In this document: in pieces, positions 34,498 through 43,779 of the stretch | Layout of the letters: the number at the start of each line of letters is the position of its first letter | Numbering within the stretch: position 1 is the stretch's first letter | Assembly: GCA_017626845.1 (NCBI GenBank) | Contig: JAGAHX010000024.1 | Span: 19,457 to 83,456 of the forward strand | Direction: 5' to 3' | Origin: Bacillota bacterium | Lineage (GTDB): Bacteria > Bacillota > Clostridia > Peptostreptococcales > Anaerovoracaceae | Length of the DNA stretch: 64,000 nt | Notes under the pieces: model-generated | Database searches by the model: none | What the model was told of the DNA's origin: nothing | What the model saw: only the letters and a program-made list of their open reading frames with translations | Program-made: the position numbers and the translations under genes

Positions 34498-35001
34498 CTA
34501 ATCGTTGTGATTCAGGAAGTTCATCTGCACGTAGTATTTGCTGGCAAAGGAGAGGGCGAAGTTTTCCATCAGATATTTCTGCTCCCGCCCGGGGATCTGC
34601 ATATCCTTGATGTGCACCTCGCCGGAAAAGACGGCTTTTACCGCGTTTTCGATGGCGTCACAGAAGCGGTCGTAGGTGAGCGGCACACCCGCCTCCAGAT
34701 CCACGCCCATGCGGATGAGCTTGCCCACGTCCTCGGTCTCGTAGCAGCTTTTCAGGATGTAAACTACGATGATCATGGCGACGGCGATGCGTGGATAGCG
34801 CTTGTTGACCGGCGCCTGGACGATCTTCGCCTTGACGTAGTTGTTGATCATGTTCTTCGTGATGGGCTGGATGCCCACCTGTTCGAAGAACGCCCCCAGA
34901 TTGGAATGGATGAGGGTGATGACCTGCTCCATGTAGAGGTCTACGGCGGGGAGCTCTTCCCAGCGGGGGATATGGAAACTATCTGCCTGTCTGTGGTCCA
35001 T
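34498..35001 (-). CDS. DUF1836 family protein, probable DNA-binding regulator
   Basis: 167 residues, matching the DUF1836 family: IPRWEELPAVDLYMEQVITLI at the start, ITKNMINNYVKAKIV in the middle (helix-turn-helix-like) and the long helical C-terminus. The AGGAGG box is at 35012-35007 on the minus strand. The gene is divergent from the acyl-CoA synthetase; their -35 boxes lie back-to-back and a palindrome covers the other gene's start site. This suggests it may regulate that gene or its own expression, but the binding partner is unproven. Confidence 0.85.
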   Translation of the reverse strand: MDHRQADSFHIPRWEELPAVDLYMEQVITLIHSNLGAFFEQVGIQPITKNMINNYVKAKIVQAPVNKRYPRIAVAMIIVVYILKSCYETEDVGKLIRMGVDLEAGVPLTYDRFCDAIENAVKAVFSGEVHIKDMQIPGREQKYLMENFALSFASKYYVQMNFLNHND

Positions 35002-35025
35002 GACGTTCCTCCTAAGAGATAATTC

Positions 35026-35103
35026 AGTATAGCATGAAGATAGTTTTGAGTAAAGGTTGACATGGCGAAAAATACAAAGTAATATAGTATTCGATACTAT
35101 ATT
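35026..35103. promoter_or_regulatory. divergent promoters with 23-bp operator
   Basis: Plus strand: TTGACA (35057-35062), 17 bp, TAATAT (35080-35085). Minus strand: TTTACT (35054-35049), 17 bp, TATACT (35031-35026). A perfect palindrome AATATAGTAT-TCG-ATACTATATT (35081-35103) covers the -10 and start region of the plus promoter, the classic place for a repressor of the acyl-CoA synthetase gene. A second extended -10, TGGTACAAT, lies at 35112-35120. Confidence 0.7.
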
Positions 35104-35161
35104 GATATTTATGGTACAATGCCGATATTATAGGTTCATGAAAAAATAAAGGAGTAACTCA

Positions 35162-36961
35162 ATGATCTATACCCAGAAAGGCCTGGATTGGGCGCTGAAC
35201 TTTATCGATTCCATCAACGCAGATCCGAGCAAATACGTTATCTACAAGCAGAGCCGTCCCATCGCAAATCTGAAGCATATGATGGTGACCACCACAGATC
35301 TGTATCCCAACAATACGGCTTTTATGATGAAATTCCCCGGAACGAAGGAATATGAATCCATCTCCTTCACGAGAGTTCTGGAAGAGATGAATGCCCTGGG
35401 AACCGCTCTGATCGCAAAAGGCCTGAAGGGAAAGCGCATCGCTGTCTGCGGCGAGAACTGCTATTACTGGTGTCTGTCCTATCTGGCAGCCGTTTGCGGC
35501 GTAGGCGTCGTCGTTCCCCTCGATAAGGAACTTCCCGACAGCGATCTGAAGGGTCTCGCCACCGCAGCGGAAGTTGCCTGCGTCTTTACGACGAAGAAGC
35601 ACCAGGCTATGTTCGAAGAGATGCTGAAGAACCACGAAGGCAGCATGGAATACGTGGTCGGCATGTACACAAAGCCGGAAGAGGCGGGCGATGTTCTGTC
35701 TCTGGAAGCGCTCATCGAAGAGGGCAAGAAGCTTATCGCCGCGGGCGAGACTTCCTATATCAACGCCCAGATCGACGAGGAAGCCATGGGCATCCTGCTG
35801 TACACCTCCGGCACGACGGGCCTCTCCAAGGGCGTTATGCTGAGCCATAAGAACATCTGCGCCGACCTGATGAGCGCACCCAACCTGCTGGAAGTTCTGC
35901 CGACAGACCGTTTCTTCAACGTGCTGCCGCTGCACCACACCTACGCCTGCACCTGCGACTTCCTCGTACCCATGTACAAGGGCGCCTGCATGGCGTTCTG
36001 CGAAGGTTTAAAGTACATCCAGAAGAACCTGAAGGAAGTCAAACCCACGCTGTTCCTCGGCGTTCCCGCCATTTTCGAGGCGCTGTATAAGACCATCAAT
36101 AAGAACATCAAGAAGCAGGGCAAGGACAAGACCGTTGCCAAGGTCCTGAAGATCAATAAGTATACGAAGAAGATCGGTCTCGATCTGGTCCCCAAATTTA
36201 TGGGCCAGATCCTGGACGTTTTCGGCGGACAGCTCCGTACGATCATCGCCGGCGGCGCCGCCATGGATCCGATCATTACGGATTTCTTCTGCGACCTGGG
36301 ATTCCGCGCCGTGCAGGGCTACGGCCTGACGGAGTGCTCCCCGATCGCGGCGCTCAACCCGGACAAGAGAGAACTGGCCAATCCCGCGGCAGCCGGCCGC
36401 GTTCTGCCCATGTTCGACGCCAAGATCGTCGATGCCGGCGAGGACGGCAACGGCGAGATCTGCATCAAGGGCGACCACGTAATGCTGGGCTACTATCAGA
36501 TGCCTGAACAGACGGCGGAAGTCCTGGTGGACGGCTGGTATCACACCGGCGACCTGGGCTACATGGACGAGAACCGGTTCATCTTCATCACCGGCCGCAA
36601 GAAGAACGTCATCATTACTTCCAACGGCAAGAACGTCTATCCGGAGGAACTGGAATACAAGCTGTCCCTCAGCAAGTTCGTGTCCGAATCCATGGTCTGG
36701 GCGGACGAAGACGAGCAGGGCCACGACGTGCGCATCGTCGCCACCATTATTCCCGAGAAGGAAGAAGTGGAAGCGGTCCTCGGCGCGGATGCTCCCGCGG
36801 ACAAGGTGCTGGCGCTGCTGCAGGGCGAAGTGGACAAGCTGAACGAGAACGAGCCTCTGTTCAAGCAGATCAAGAAGGTCGTCCTCAGAACCGAACCCTT
36901 CGTCAAGAACACTTCCGCGAAGATCAAGCGCTTCGAAGCGGACAACAAGAAACTGAACTAA
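35162..36961 (+). CDS. long-chain acyl-CoA synthetase / AMP-binding ligase
   Basis: 599 residues, AMP-forming ligase family. The phosphate-binding motif YTSGTTGLSKGVMLSH lies near residue 215, QGYGLTECSP near 382, and the hinge/acid motif GWYHTGDLGYMDENRF followed by ITGRKKNVIITSNGKNVYPEE near 460-495. It activates fatty acids with ATP and CoA for lipid use. AAAGGAG is 8 nt before the ATG. A perfect palindrome over its promoter indicates repression; a terminator follows at 36976. The exact chain length preference cannot be read from the sequence. Confidence 0.92.
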   Translation: MIYTQKGLDWALNFIDSINADPSKYVIYKQSRPIANLKHMMVTTTDLYPNNTAFMMKFPGTKEYESISFTRVLEEMNALGTALIAKGLKGKRIAVCGENCYYWCLSYLAAVCGVGVVVPLDKELPDSDLKGLATAAEVACVFTTKKHQAMFEEMLKNHEGSMEYVVGMYTKPEEAGDVLSLEALIEEGKKLIAAGETSYINAQIDEEAMGILLYTSGTTGLSKGVMLSHKNICADLMSAPNLLEVLPTDRFFNVLPLHHTYACTCDFLVPMYKGACMAFCEGLKYIQKNLKEVKPTLFLGVPAIFEALYKTINKNIKKQGKDKTVAKVLKINKYTKKIGLDLVPKFMGQILDVFGGQLRTIIAGGAAMDPIITDFFCDLGFRAVQGYGLTECSPIAALNPDKRELANPAAAGRVLPMFDAKIVDAGEDGNGEICIKGDHVMLGYYQMPEQTAEVLVDGWYHTGDLGYMDENRFIFITGRKKNVIITSNGKNVYPEELEYKLSLSKFVSESMVWADEDEQGHDVRIVATIIPEKEEVEAVLGADAPADKVLALLQGEVDKLNENEPLFKQIKKVVLRTEPFVKNTSAKIKRFEADNKKLN

Positions 36962-36975
36962 AGTTTTGCGCCTTC

Positions 36976-37001
36976 AGCCCGGCCATGTGCCGGGCTTTTT
37001 T
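36976..37001 (+). terminator. terminator after acyl-CoA synthetase
   Basis: AGCCCGGC (36976-36983) pairs with GCCGGGCT (36989-36996) around a 5-nt loop, then six T. Confidence 0.92.
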
Positions 37002-37002
37002 C

Positions 37003-37100
37003 TTTACCAAAAGGGCAGGCTGCTTTGGCACAACTTCAGAAACCGGAAACACAGACGATTCCTTCAGAATGTGCCGCAGCAGCCTGCACTTTTTGGTAAA
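37003..37100. repeat. long imperfect inverted repeat (MITE-like or hairpin) before sbcD
   Basis: A ~29-bp arm at 37003-37031 (begins TTTACCAAAAGGGCAGG) is almost complementary to 37071-37100 (ends CTTTTTGGTAAA), with a 39-nt spacer. The total of 98 bp with TTTACC/GGTAAA ends resembles a miniature inverted-repeat element or a long RNA hairpin. It sits 21 bp before sbcD, whose product cuts hairpin DNA. Confidence 0.7.
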
Positions 37101-37121
37101 ATAGAGGCAGGAGGACACCCC

Positions 37122-38267
37122 ATGAAATTCATTCATCTATCCGATCTTCACCTGGGAAAGCGTGTAAACGGCTTTTCCATGCTGGAAGACCAGACATACA
37201 TTTTGAAAAAGATCCTGCAGATCATCGACGAAGAGCACCCGGATGCGGTCGTAATTGCAGGCGACGTATACGATAAATCCGTTCCCTCTGCGGAAGCGGT
37301 AACGCTGCTGGACGACTTTCTCTGGCGGCTGGCTAAGCGGAATCTGCCGGTCCTGCTGATCGCAGGCAACCACGATTCGGCGGAGCGCCTTGCGTTCGGC
37401 GGACGGTTGCTTTCCGCCAGCGGCGTGCACATTTCGCCGGTCTACGATGGGTCCGTCTCCTGCGTGACCCTGGAAGACCGGTACGGTCCTGTGCATTTCT
37501 GGCTGCTGCCTTTTGTCAAGCCTGCCCACGTCCGGGCATTTCTTGAGGAAGCGGAAGCATCGTCTGTCGAGACCTATACTGATGCGGTGCGCACCGCCAT
37601 TGCGCAGGCGGACATAGACTTCTCGCAGCGGAATGTGCTTCTTTGCCACCAATTCGTGACGGGCGCCGGCCGTTCGGACTCTGAAGAAGTCTCCGTAGGG
37701 GGTACAGATAATGTGGACGGCAGCGTATTCGATGGCTTCGATTACGTTGCGCTTGGTCACCTGCACGGTCCGCAGAACGTGGGCAGCGAACGCATCCGCT
37801 ACTGCGGAACGCCGCTGAAATATTCGTTTTCGGAAAAGGACCACATCAAATCCGTCTCAGTCGTTACCCTGGAAGAAAAGGGGTCTCTGGACGTCCGCAC
37901 CGTTCCCCTTGTGCCTCTGCGCGATCTGCGGGAGGTGAAAGGGTCATACGACGAAGTAGTCTACGGCGCCAACCAGGAAACTACTGGCCGCAGCGATTAT
38001 ATGCACGTCATTTTGACAGACGAAGAGGACGTGCCGGATGCTTTGCAGAAACTGCGCATCGTCTATCCAAACCTGATGAAACTGGATTACGACAATACCC
38101 GTACCCGTACGTCAGCGACTTTTGAGGAGGGCGCTGCCCGGGAGAACAAGAGCGCGATCGAACTATTGGACGCGTTTTACGAAAAACAGAACGGCGCCCC
38201 GCTGAACGAGGCGCAGCGGGATTACAGTCTGGCGCTGCTGGAGAAGATCAAGGAGGAACTGGCATGA
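37122..38267 (+). CDS. sbcD: exonuclease SbcD (Mre11-like)
   Basis: 381 residues from ATG 37122 (GGCAGGAGGACACC upstream). Metallophosphatase motifs are HLSDLHLGK (metal 1), AGDVYDKSVPS, LIAGNHDSAERL and LGHLHGPQ, in the usual Mre11/SbcD order. With SbcC it forms an ATP-dependent nuclease that cuts hairpins and processes DNA ends. The start of sbcC overlaps its stop as ATGA, so the two are translationally coupled. An inverted repeat lies just upstream of the gene. No LexA box is seen in front of it. Confidence 0.93.
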   Translation: MKFIHLSDLHLGKRVNGFSMLEDQTYILKKILQIIDEEHPDAVVIAGDVYDKSVPSAEAVTLLDDFLWRLAKRNLPVLLIAGNHDSAERLAFGGRLLSASGVHISPVYDGSVSCVTLEDRYGPVHFWLLPFVKPAHVRAFLEEAEASSVETYTDAVRTAIAQADIDFSQRNVLLCHQFVTGAGRSDSEEVSVGGTDNVDGSVFDGFDYVALGHLHGPQNVGSERIRYCGTPLKYSFSEKDHIKSVSVVTLEEKGSLDVRTVPLVPLRDLREVKGSYDEVVYGANQETTGRSDYMHVILTDEEDVPDALQKLRIVYPNLMKLDYDNTRTRTSATFEEGAARENKSAIELLDAFYEKQNGAPLNEAQRDYSLALLEKIKEELA

Positions 38268-41029
38268 GACCGTTACAGTTGAAGATCAGCGGATTTGGCC
38301 CTTATGCCGGGACTGCGGAACTCGATCTCGAAAAACTTGGCAAAAGCGGTCTGTATCTGATCACCGGCGATACTGGGGCAGGAAAGACCACGATATTCGA
38401 CGCCATCTGCTATGCTCTGTTCGGAGAAGCCAGCGGCGGATCGCGGGAACCTGCCATGCTGCGATCCAAGTATGCAGCGCCGGACGCGGCGACCGAAGTG
38501 GAACTCCGGTTTGAAAACGCCGGCAAGGTGTATACCGTAAAGCGCAATCCGGAATATCTGCGGCTGAAAAAACGTGGAGACGGCTACACGAAAGAGATCG
38601 CAGGAGCCGAACTTCACTATCCCGACGGACGCGTTGAGACCCGGACCACGGCGGTGACCCGGGCCGTGGAAGATCTGCTTGGGGTCACGAAAGACCAGTT
38701 CTCCCAGATCGCCATGATCGCCCAGGGCGATTTTCTCCGGCTTTTGCTGGCGGATACCTCCAGCCGGCAGCAGATCTTCCGCAGCCTGTTTCAGACCGAT
38801 CTGTACCGGATCTTTCAGGACCGGGTAAAACAGGACTGGTCTGCGCTGAATAAGGAACGGGAAGACGCCAAACTGGGGGTGGATCTCGCAGCGAAGGGCA
38901 TCCTCTGCGAGGAAGAGGACGTGCTGTATGAATCGGTGCAGAAAGCGATATCCGGAGACTGCTTAACGAAAGACAGACTTACGTTGATCAGAACGCTGTG
39001 CGCACAGGATGAGGAATCCCTGAAAGGCTTGAAACTTCAGGAAAAGGAGGCTTCCGGCGCACTGCAGGATCTCGCAGCTCTGCTGGAAAAATGCGGGCAG
39101 CGAAAGGCGCTGGAGCAGGAAAAGGAGACTGCCGAAACAGCGGTGGAAACGCACCGGCAGAAGCAGAATGCGGTGGAGCAGGCCGTCCGGCAGGCGGAAG
39201 AAAACGCAAAGGATGCGGAGCTCTGGGAACAAGAAGCTTCCCTGCTTACGGCAAAACTGCCGGATTACGACAAACTGGAGACGCTGCACGGCCAGGCCGC
39301 GGAACTGGAACAGACCGCAGCGGAGCTGCGGGAGTCGCTGACCCGAGAAGAAGAAAGCAAAACGGCTTTGGCAAACGGAACCGTAGCTTTGCTGGAGGAA
39401 CTGCAGCAGCTGGCGTCTGCCGGAGAAAACCGGGCCGTTCTCGCCGGCAGGATCGATCAGCTGAAACAGCGGATAACGGATCTGAACTCGCTTCAGGAAG
39501 AACTAAAGACGCTGAACCCCCTCGGAAAGGCCCTGGAAGATGCCAGGGACGCGTATCTGGCGGCCGAGACGGAGATGAAGGAGACCTCGGACCTGGCGGT
39601 CTCTTACCGCAGCCGCTTTAACCGGGAACAGGCAGGCATCATGGCCGAGGCGCTGGAGGAGGGGAAACCCTGTCCCGTGTGCGGGTCAACGACCCATCCC
39701 AATAAAGCGGTAAAGGCGGAGGACGCCCCTTCGGAAGCTCAGGTGGAAAAGGCGGAAAAGGCGGCGCAGAAGGCCCAGAAACGCTGCAGCGAGGCATCTG
39801 CAGCAGCGGCAGAGGCCAAGGCGGCCCTGGAAGCCGCCGAAGCAGCAGCGGCAAAACACGCAGCGCAGTTGCTCGACGGATGCGGCCTGACTCACGCGGA
39901 TGCTGTCCTCGCCGAACAGCTGCGGGAATGCCGGCAGTCCTGTGCATCCGCGAAGGAGGAACTGGCGAAGGAAGAATCCCGAGTACAGCGGAAAGCAGAA
40001 TTGGAAGAGGAAAAGCCCATAAAAGAATCCGCGCTGAAACAGGCGGAGGAACGCATCGCTTCCCTGCGGCTGCAGGAAAGGGAGACGAAGACAAGGGCGG
40101 AAAGTCTGCAGGAACAGATCGATGCGCTGGCAAAGGGCCTGGCGTACGGCAGCAAAAAAGACGCGCTGCAGCAGATCAGCAAACTTCAGCAGAAGGTCCA
40201 GGCAGCGAAGGATGCGGTGAAGACCGCTGCGGAGGCGAAGATGGCCTGGGAAAAGACCCTTGCATCCCGTCAGAGCGCCGTGGAGAACCTCGGAAAGATT
40301 CTGGCTGCCCAGCCGCAGCTCGAGGAAGATGCGCTTTTGCAGGAAAAACAGCAGGCGGAAGAGACATACGAGACCGTCCTGGAACAGATCCGCAGGACGG
40401 ACCATCGCCTGCAGGTGAACCGGGGCATCGGAGAACAGATCCGCGGTCACGCGGACCTGCTGGAAAAGCTGGACGAGAAGTGGCAGTGGATGGATGCGCT
40501 GCGGCGCACCGTATCCGGACAGCTCTCGGGCAAGGAAAAGGTGGAACTGGAGGTATGGATCCAGATGACGACCTTCGACCGCATCCTGCGGCGGGCCAAC
40601 GTGCATCTGATGGAAATGTCTTCCGGCATGTTCGAGCTGAAACGCCGGGATACGGCGGACAACCAGAGGAGCCAGAGCGGCCTGGAGCTGGACGTAAACG
40701 ATCACGGAAGCGGCAGTCTGCGCAGCGTTAAAACGTTGTCCGGCGGAGAATCCTTCCTGGCGTCTCTTTCCCTTGCGCTGGGACTTTCGGAAGAGATCCA
40801 GGCGAACGCAGGAGGCGTTAAACTGGACTGCATGTTCGTGGACGAAGGCTTCGGTTCGCTGGATGAGGATACGCTGCAGCAGGCCATGAAGGCTCTCGGC
40901 CGGCTCACGGAAGGCGACCGTCTGGTGGGCATTATCTCCCACGTAGCGGAATTGCGCCGCCAGATCGACCGCCAGATCGTCGTAAAAAAAGACCCTGCCG
41001 GCGGCAGCAGGGCGGAATTGCGGATATAG
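38264..41029 (+). CDS. sbcC: ATPase SbcC (Rad50-like SMC family)
   Basis: 921 residues. It has the N-terminal ATPase half (GFGPYAGT, Walker A GDTGAGKTT around 35-43) and a long coiled coil rich in Glu/Ala/Lys. The zinc hook CPVCGSTTHP (Cys470, Cys473) is at the centre, with a second coil and the C-terminal half with signature LSGGESFLASLSLALGLSE and Walker B LDCMFVDEGFGSLD. It partners with SbcD. The length is slightly shorter than E. coli SbcC (~1048). It ends 7 bp from the convergent MATE gene with no visible terminator between. Confidence 0.93.
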   Translation: MRPLQLKISGFGPYAGTAELDLEKLGKSGLYLITGDTGAGKTTIFDAICYALFGEASGGSREPAMLRSKYAAPDAATEVELRFENAGKVYTVKRNPEYLRLKKRGDGYTKEIAGAELHYPDGRVETRTTAVTRAVEDLLGVTKDQFSQIAMIAQGDFLRLLLADTSSRQQIFRSLFQTDLYRIFQDRVKQDWSALNKEREDAKLGVDLAAKGILCEEEDVLYESVQKAISGDCLTKDRLTLIRTLCAQDEESLKGLKLQEKEASGALQDLAALLEKCGQRKALEQEKETAETAVETHRQKQNAVEQAVRQAEENAKDAELWEQEASLLTAKLPDYDKLETLHGQAAELEQTAAELRESLTREEESKTALANGTVALLEELQQLASAGENRAVLAGRIDQLKQRITDLNSLQEELKTLNPLGKALEDARDAYLAAETEMKETSDLAVSYRSRFNREQAGIMAEALEEGKPCPVCGSTTHPNKAVKAEDAPSEAQVEKAEKAAQKAQKRCSEASAAAAEAKAALEAAEAAAAKHAAQLLDGCGLTHADAVLAEQLRECRQSCASAKEELAKEESRVQRKAELEEEKPIKESALKQAEERIASLRLQERETKTRAESLQEQIDALAKGLAYGSKKDALQQISKLQQKVQAAKDAVKTAAEAKMAWEKTLASRQSAVENLGKILAAQPQLEEDALLQEKQQAEETYETVLEQIRRTDHRLQVNRGIGEQIRGHADLLEKLDEKWQWMDALRRTVSGQLSGKEKVELEVWIQMTTFDRILRRANVHLMEMSSGMFELKRRDTADNQRSQSGLELDVNDHGSGSLRSVKTLSGGESFLASLSLALGLSEEIQANAGGVKLDCMFVDEGFGSLDEDTLQQAMKALGRLTEGDRLVGIISHVAELRRQIDRQIVVKKDPAGGSRAELRI

Positions 41030-41035
41030 CGGAAA

Positions 41036-42424
41036 TTACAGCATCGAAGGCTGCCCATTCTCCTTGGGCAGTCTTTTGTATATGCGCAAATACATGACCA
41101 GAGAGCAGAGGCTTGCGCCGATGATCTGCGACAGCATCTCCGCGTAGAAGACGCCCATCACGCCGAAACCCATGCGGGGCAGCGCGATCGTGAGCGGCAC
41201 GATCAGGAACAGCTTGCGGAGCATGGAGAAGAATACGGCGTATTTGGGCTTGTTGAGCGCCACGAACGTGTTCTGTCCGCCGGTCTGAAAACTCATCATG
41301 AAATAGGCGGCGTAATAGATGTGCAGGCAAGGGATGGCGGTCTTCACCAGCACGTCGTCCGCCGTGAACATGCGGATGAGCTGTTCCGGATGGGTGAATA
41401 CGACCAGCCAGGCGGCGATGTTGTAGACGAGAGCTGCTGCCAGCATAAAGCGGATGGACTTGCGCACACGGTCATAGTTGCGGGCGCCGTAGTTGAAGCT
41501 CATGACGGGGACGGACGCGCCGTTGATGCCGCTGATGGGCTGGCTGATGACTTCCCGCATGGAATTGATGATGGAGAACGCGCCGATATACAGCGTGCTC
41601 GCGGCTCCGCCAAAGGTCTTCAGCGTAAGATTTACGACGGTCTGGGCGATGCTGTTGGAAAACTTGAACATAAAGCCCGTGGCGCCGAGCTTGAGGATGC
41701 GGGGCACCTCCTTCATGTCGAGATGCAGGCGGGCGATGCGCAGCAGCGTCTTTTTCCCGGTGAGGAAGCGGATGACCCACACAGAACTCACGAACTGGGA
41801 GATGACCGTGGCGATGGCCGCGCCTTCGACGCCCATATGGAACACGAACAGCAGGAGGGCGTCCAATACGATATTCAGCGCCGCGCCGATGAGAACGGTG
41901 CCCATGCCGACTTTCGGGAAACCCATGCCGTTGATGAAGGGGTTCATCCCCAGACTGATGAGCACGAACACGCTGCCGAGCACGTAGATGCGGAAATAGC
42001 TCACCGCGTAAGGCAATGTTTCGGCGTCACCGCCCATGGCGGCGAGGAAGGGCCTTGCGAACAGAAACAGGACGACGGTAAGGACAGCGCTGAACGCAAG
42101 CAGCATCGTAAAAGCGGTCTCCAGAATGCGCCGGGCCCGTTCGTTATCGCCTTCTCCGCGGGCCATGGAACAGAGGGGATTGCCGCCGGTGCCGCAGAGG
42201 TTGGCGAAGGCCGTGACCAGGGAGATGAGCGGAAAGGCAATGCCCACGCCGGACAGCGCCGCCGTGCCTACCCCGGGAATGTGGCCGATGAAGATCCGGT
42301 CCACCACGTTATATAAAACGTGCACGATCTCCGCCAGCGCGATGGGAATGCCCATGCGCAGGACGGTCTTCGGAATGCTTCCCTGGGAAAAGTCTCCTTT
42401 TTTTGTCTGGTTCTGAGAGGCCAA
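41036..42424 (-). CDS. MATE family multidrug/cation efflux protein
   Basis: 462 residues, about 12 hydrophobic helices, the standard size. The first helices contain the family pattern IALAEIVHVLYNVVDRIFIG and GVGIAFPLISLVTAF. It uses an ion gradient to export drugs or metabolites. The start is TTG at 42424 with GGAG 8 nt upstream on the minus strand; no suitable ATG is near. A TTGTATACAA palindrome (42447-42456) falls just downstream of its -10 (TATAAT, 42469-42464), so it is probably repressed by a GntR-like regulator encoded elsewhere. Confidence 0.9.
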   Translation of the reverse strand: MASQNQTKKGDFSQGSIPKTVLRMGIPIALAEIVHVLYNVVDRIFIGHIPGVGTAALSGVGIAFPLISLVTAFANLCGTGGNPLCSMARGEGDNERARRILETAFTMLLAFSAVLTVVLFLFARPFLAAMGGDAETLPYAVSYFRIYVLGSVFVLISLGMNPFINGMGFPKVGMGTVLIGAALNIVLDALLLFVFHMGVEGAAIATVISQFVSSVWVIRFLTGKKTLLRIARLHLDMKEVPRILKLGATGFMFKFSNSIAQTVVNLTLKTFGGAASTLYIGAFSIINSMREVISQPISGINGASVPVMSFNYGARNYDRVRKSIRFMLAAALVYNIAAWLVVFTHPEQLIRMFTADDVLVKTAIPCLHIYYAAYFMMSFQTGGQNTFVALNKPKYAVFFSMLRKLFLIVPLTIALPRMGFGVMGVFYAEMLSQIIGASLCSLVMYLRIYKRLPKENGQPSML

Positions 42425-42446
42425 TTCTGTTTCTCCGTCAAAGAAA

Positions 42447-42469
42447 TTGTATACAACTTAATTATTATA
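42447..42469 (-). promoter_or_regulatory. MATE promoter -10 and GntR-like operator
   Basis: TATAAT on the minus strand (42469-42464) followed by the perfect palindrome TTGTATACAA (42456-42447). This sequence is typical of GntR-family sites and lies where a repressor would block the start. Confidence 0.5.
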
Positions 42470-42497
42470 GCACAACTGCCTCTGCGGCGTGCAATTC

Positions 42498-42526
42498 TTT
42501 ACAAACCACAAGATATAGCGTACAAT
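42498..42526 (+). promoter_or_regulatory. nrdR-cmk promoter
   Basis: TTTACA (42498-42503), an exact 17-bp spacer and TACAAT (42521-42526), giving a leader of about 48 nt before nrdR. Confidence 0.65.
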
Positions 42527-42580
42527 GGAACCGTAATGATAGAACTCTTGTGGACAGATTGAATTGTCGGGAGAATTCCT

Positions 42581-43093
42581 ATGAAATGTCCGTTTTGTGA
42601 AGCCCCGGATACGAAGGTCATCGACTCAAGACCCACAGAAGAGGGCCACGCCATCCGCCGGCGCAGAGAATGCGAGAAGTGCGGCAAGCGCTTTACGACG
42701 TACGAAAAGGTGGAAGAAGTATTCTTCATGGTCGTCAAGAGAGACGGCAGCCGCGAATCCTTCGACCGCAACAAGGTGCTGAACGGCATCGTGAGAGCCT
42801 GCGAAAAGCGCCCCGTTACCATGGAGCAGATGGAATCCGTCGTGTCCGAGGTGGAAAGAGGCCTCAACAACATGATGGAAAAGGAGATCAGCAGCTCCTT
42901 CATCGGCGAGGTCGTCATGGAGAAACTGAAGGATCTGGACGAGGTCGCCTACGTGCGCTTTGCCTCCGTCTACCGCCAGTTTAAGGACGTCAACACCTTT
43001 ATCGCAGAGATCGAGAAACTGCTGGGAAGCGGCGCAGGCACGAAGCTCAAGAAAGCTGCCAAGGCTCCGAAGGCCGCTCCCGTGGAGGATTAA
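42581..43093 (+). CDS. nrdR: transcriptional repressor NrdR
   Basis: 170 residues. The zinc ribbon has Cys3/Cys6 (CPFC) and Cys31/Cys34 (CEKC), followed by the ATP-cone domain ([26 protein letters not shown]). NrdR senses ATP/dATP and represses ribonucleotide reductase genes. Its C-terminus is slightly extended with Ala/Lys/Pro-rich sequence beyond the usual ~150 residues. GGGAG 8 nt upstream sets the start. It is 5 bp from cmk, so nucleotide pool genes are co-transcribed. Confidence 0.95.
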   Translation: MKCPFCEAPDTKVIDSRPTEEGHAIRRRRECEKCGKRFTTYEKVEEVFFMVVKRDGSRESFDRNKVLNGIVRACEKRPVTMEQMESVVSEVERGLNNMMEKEISSSFIGEVVMEKLKDLDEVAYVRFASVYRQFKDVNTFIAEIEKLLGSGAGTKLKKAAKAPKAAPVED

Positions 43094-43098
43094 TCCCT

Positions 43099-43761
43099 AT
43101 GCGGACCAAGACCATCGTCGCCATCGACGGACCGGCCGGTGCGGGGAAAAGCACCATCGCCAAGCTGGTGGCGCAGCGCATCGGCGCAGATTATATCGAT
43201 ACCGGAGCCATGTACCGGGCGGTCGCGTTAAAACTGCTCCGCACCGGCACGGATTATAAAGACCCCGAAGCCCTGCAGGCCATGCTGGACGGCATGGACG
43301 TGGATTTTTCGGAAGGATGCACCATCTTGGACGGGGAAGATGTGAGCGGGCTCATCCGCACCCCCGAGATCTCGGCGCTGGCGTCTCCGTCTTCCGGCGT
43401 CCCCGCCGTGCGGTATAAGCTGACCGCGCTGCAGCAGGCCATGGGAAAGAGAAAGAGCATCGTCATGGACGGCCGGGACATCGGCACCGTCGTGTTCCCC
43501 GATGCGGATTTCAAATTCTTCCTGACGGCTTCCGCGGACGAACGGGCCCGCCGGCGCACCGAAGAGATGCGGGCGAAAGGGCAGGAGGCGGACTTCGAGA
43601 TCATCCGGGCGGACATCATCCAGCGCGACTACCAGGATTCCCACCGGGAGTTCCGGCCGCTGAAAAAGGCGGAAGGCGCTGTGGAGATCGACTCTACGGA
43701 CATGAGCATCGAAAGCGTCGTGGATACCATGATGGCTTTTATCGAGGCGAGAGACCGCTAG
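43099..43761 (+). CDS. cmk: cytidylate kinase
   Basis: 220 residues, the standard length. The P-loop GPAGAGKST (10-18) is followed by DYIDTGAMYRAVAL (CMP-binding) and MDGRDIGTVVFPDADFKFFLTASADERARRR. It phosphorylates CMP and dCMP with ATP. It begins 5 bp after nrdR and is followed 18 bp later by the WYL regulator, so it may begin or join the following operon. Confidence 0.95.
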   Translation: MRTKTIVAIDGPAGAGKSTIAKLVAQRIGADYIDTGAMYRAVALKLLRTGTDYKDPEALQAMLDGMDVDFSEGCTILDGEDVSGLIRTPEISALASPSSGVPAVRYKLTALQQAMGKRKSIVMDGRDIGTVVFPDADFKFFLTASADERARRRTEEMRAKGQEADFEIIRADIIQRDYQDSHREFRPLKKAEGAVEIDSTDMSIESVVDTMMAFIEARDR

Positions 43762-43779
43762 CGATCCGGGAGGCAGACC

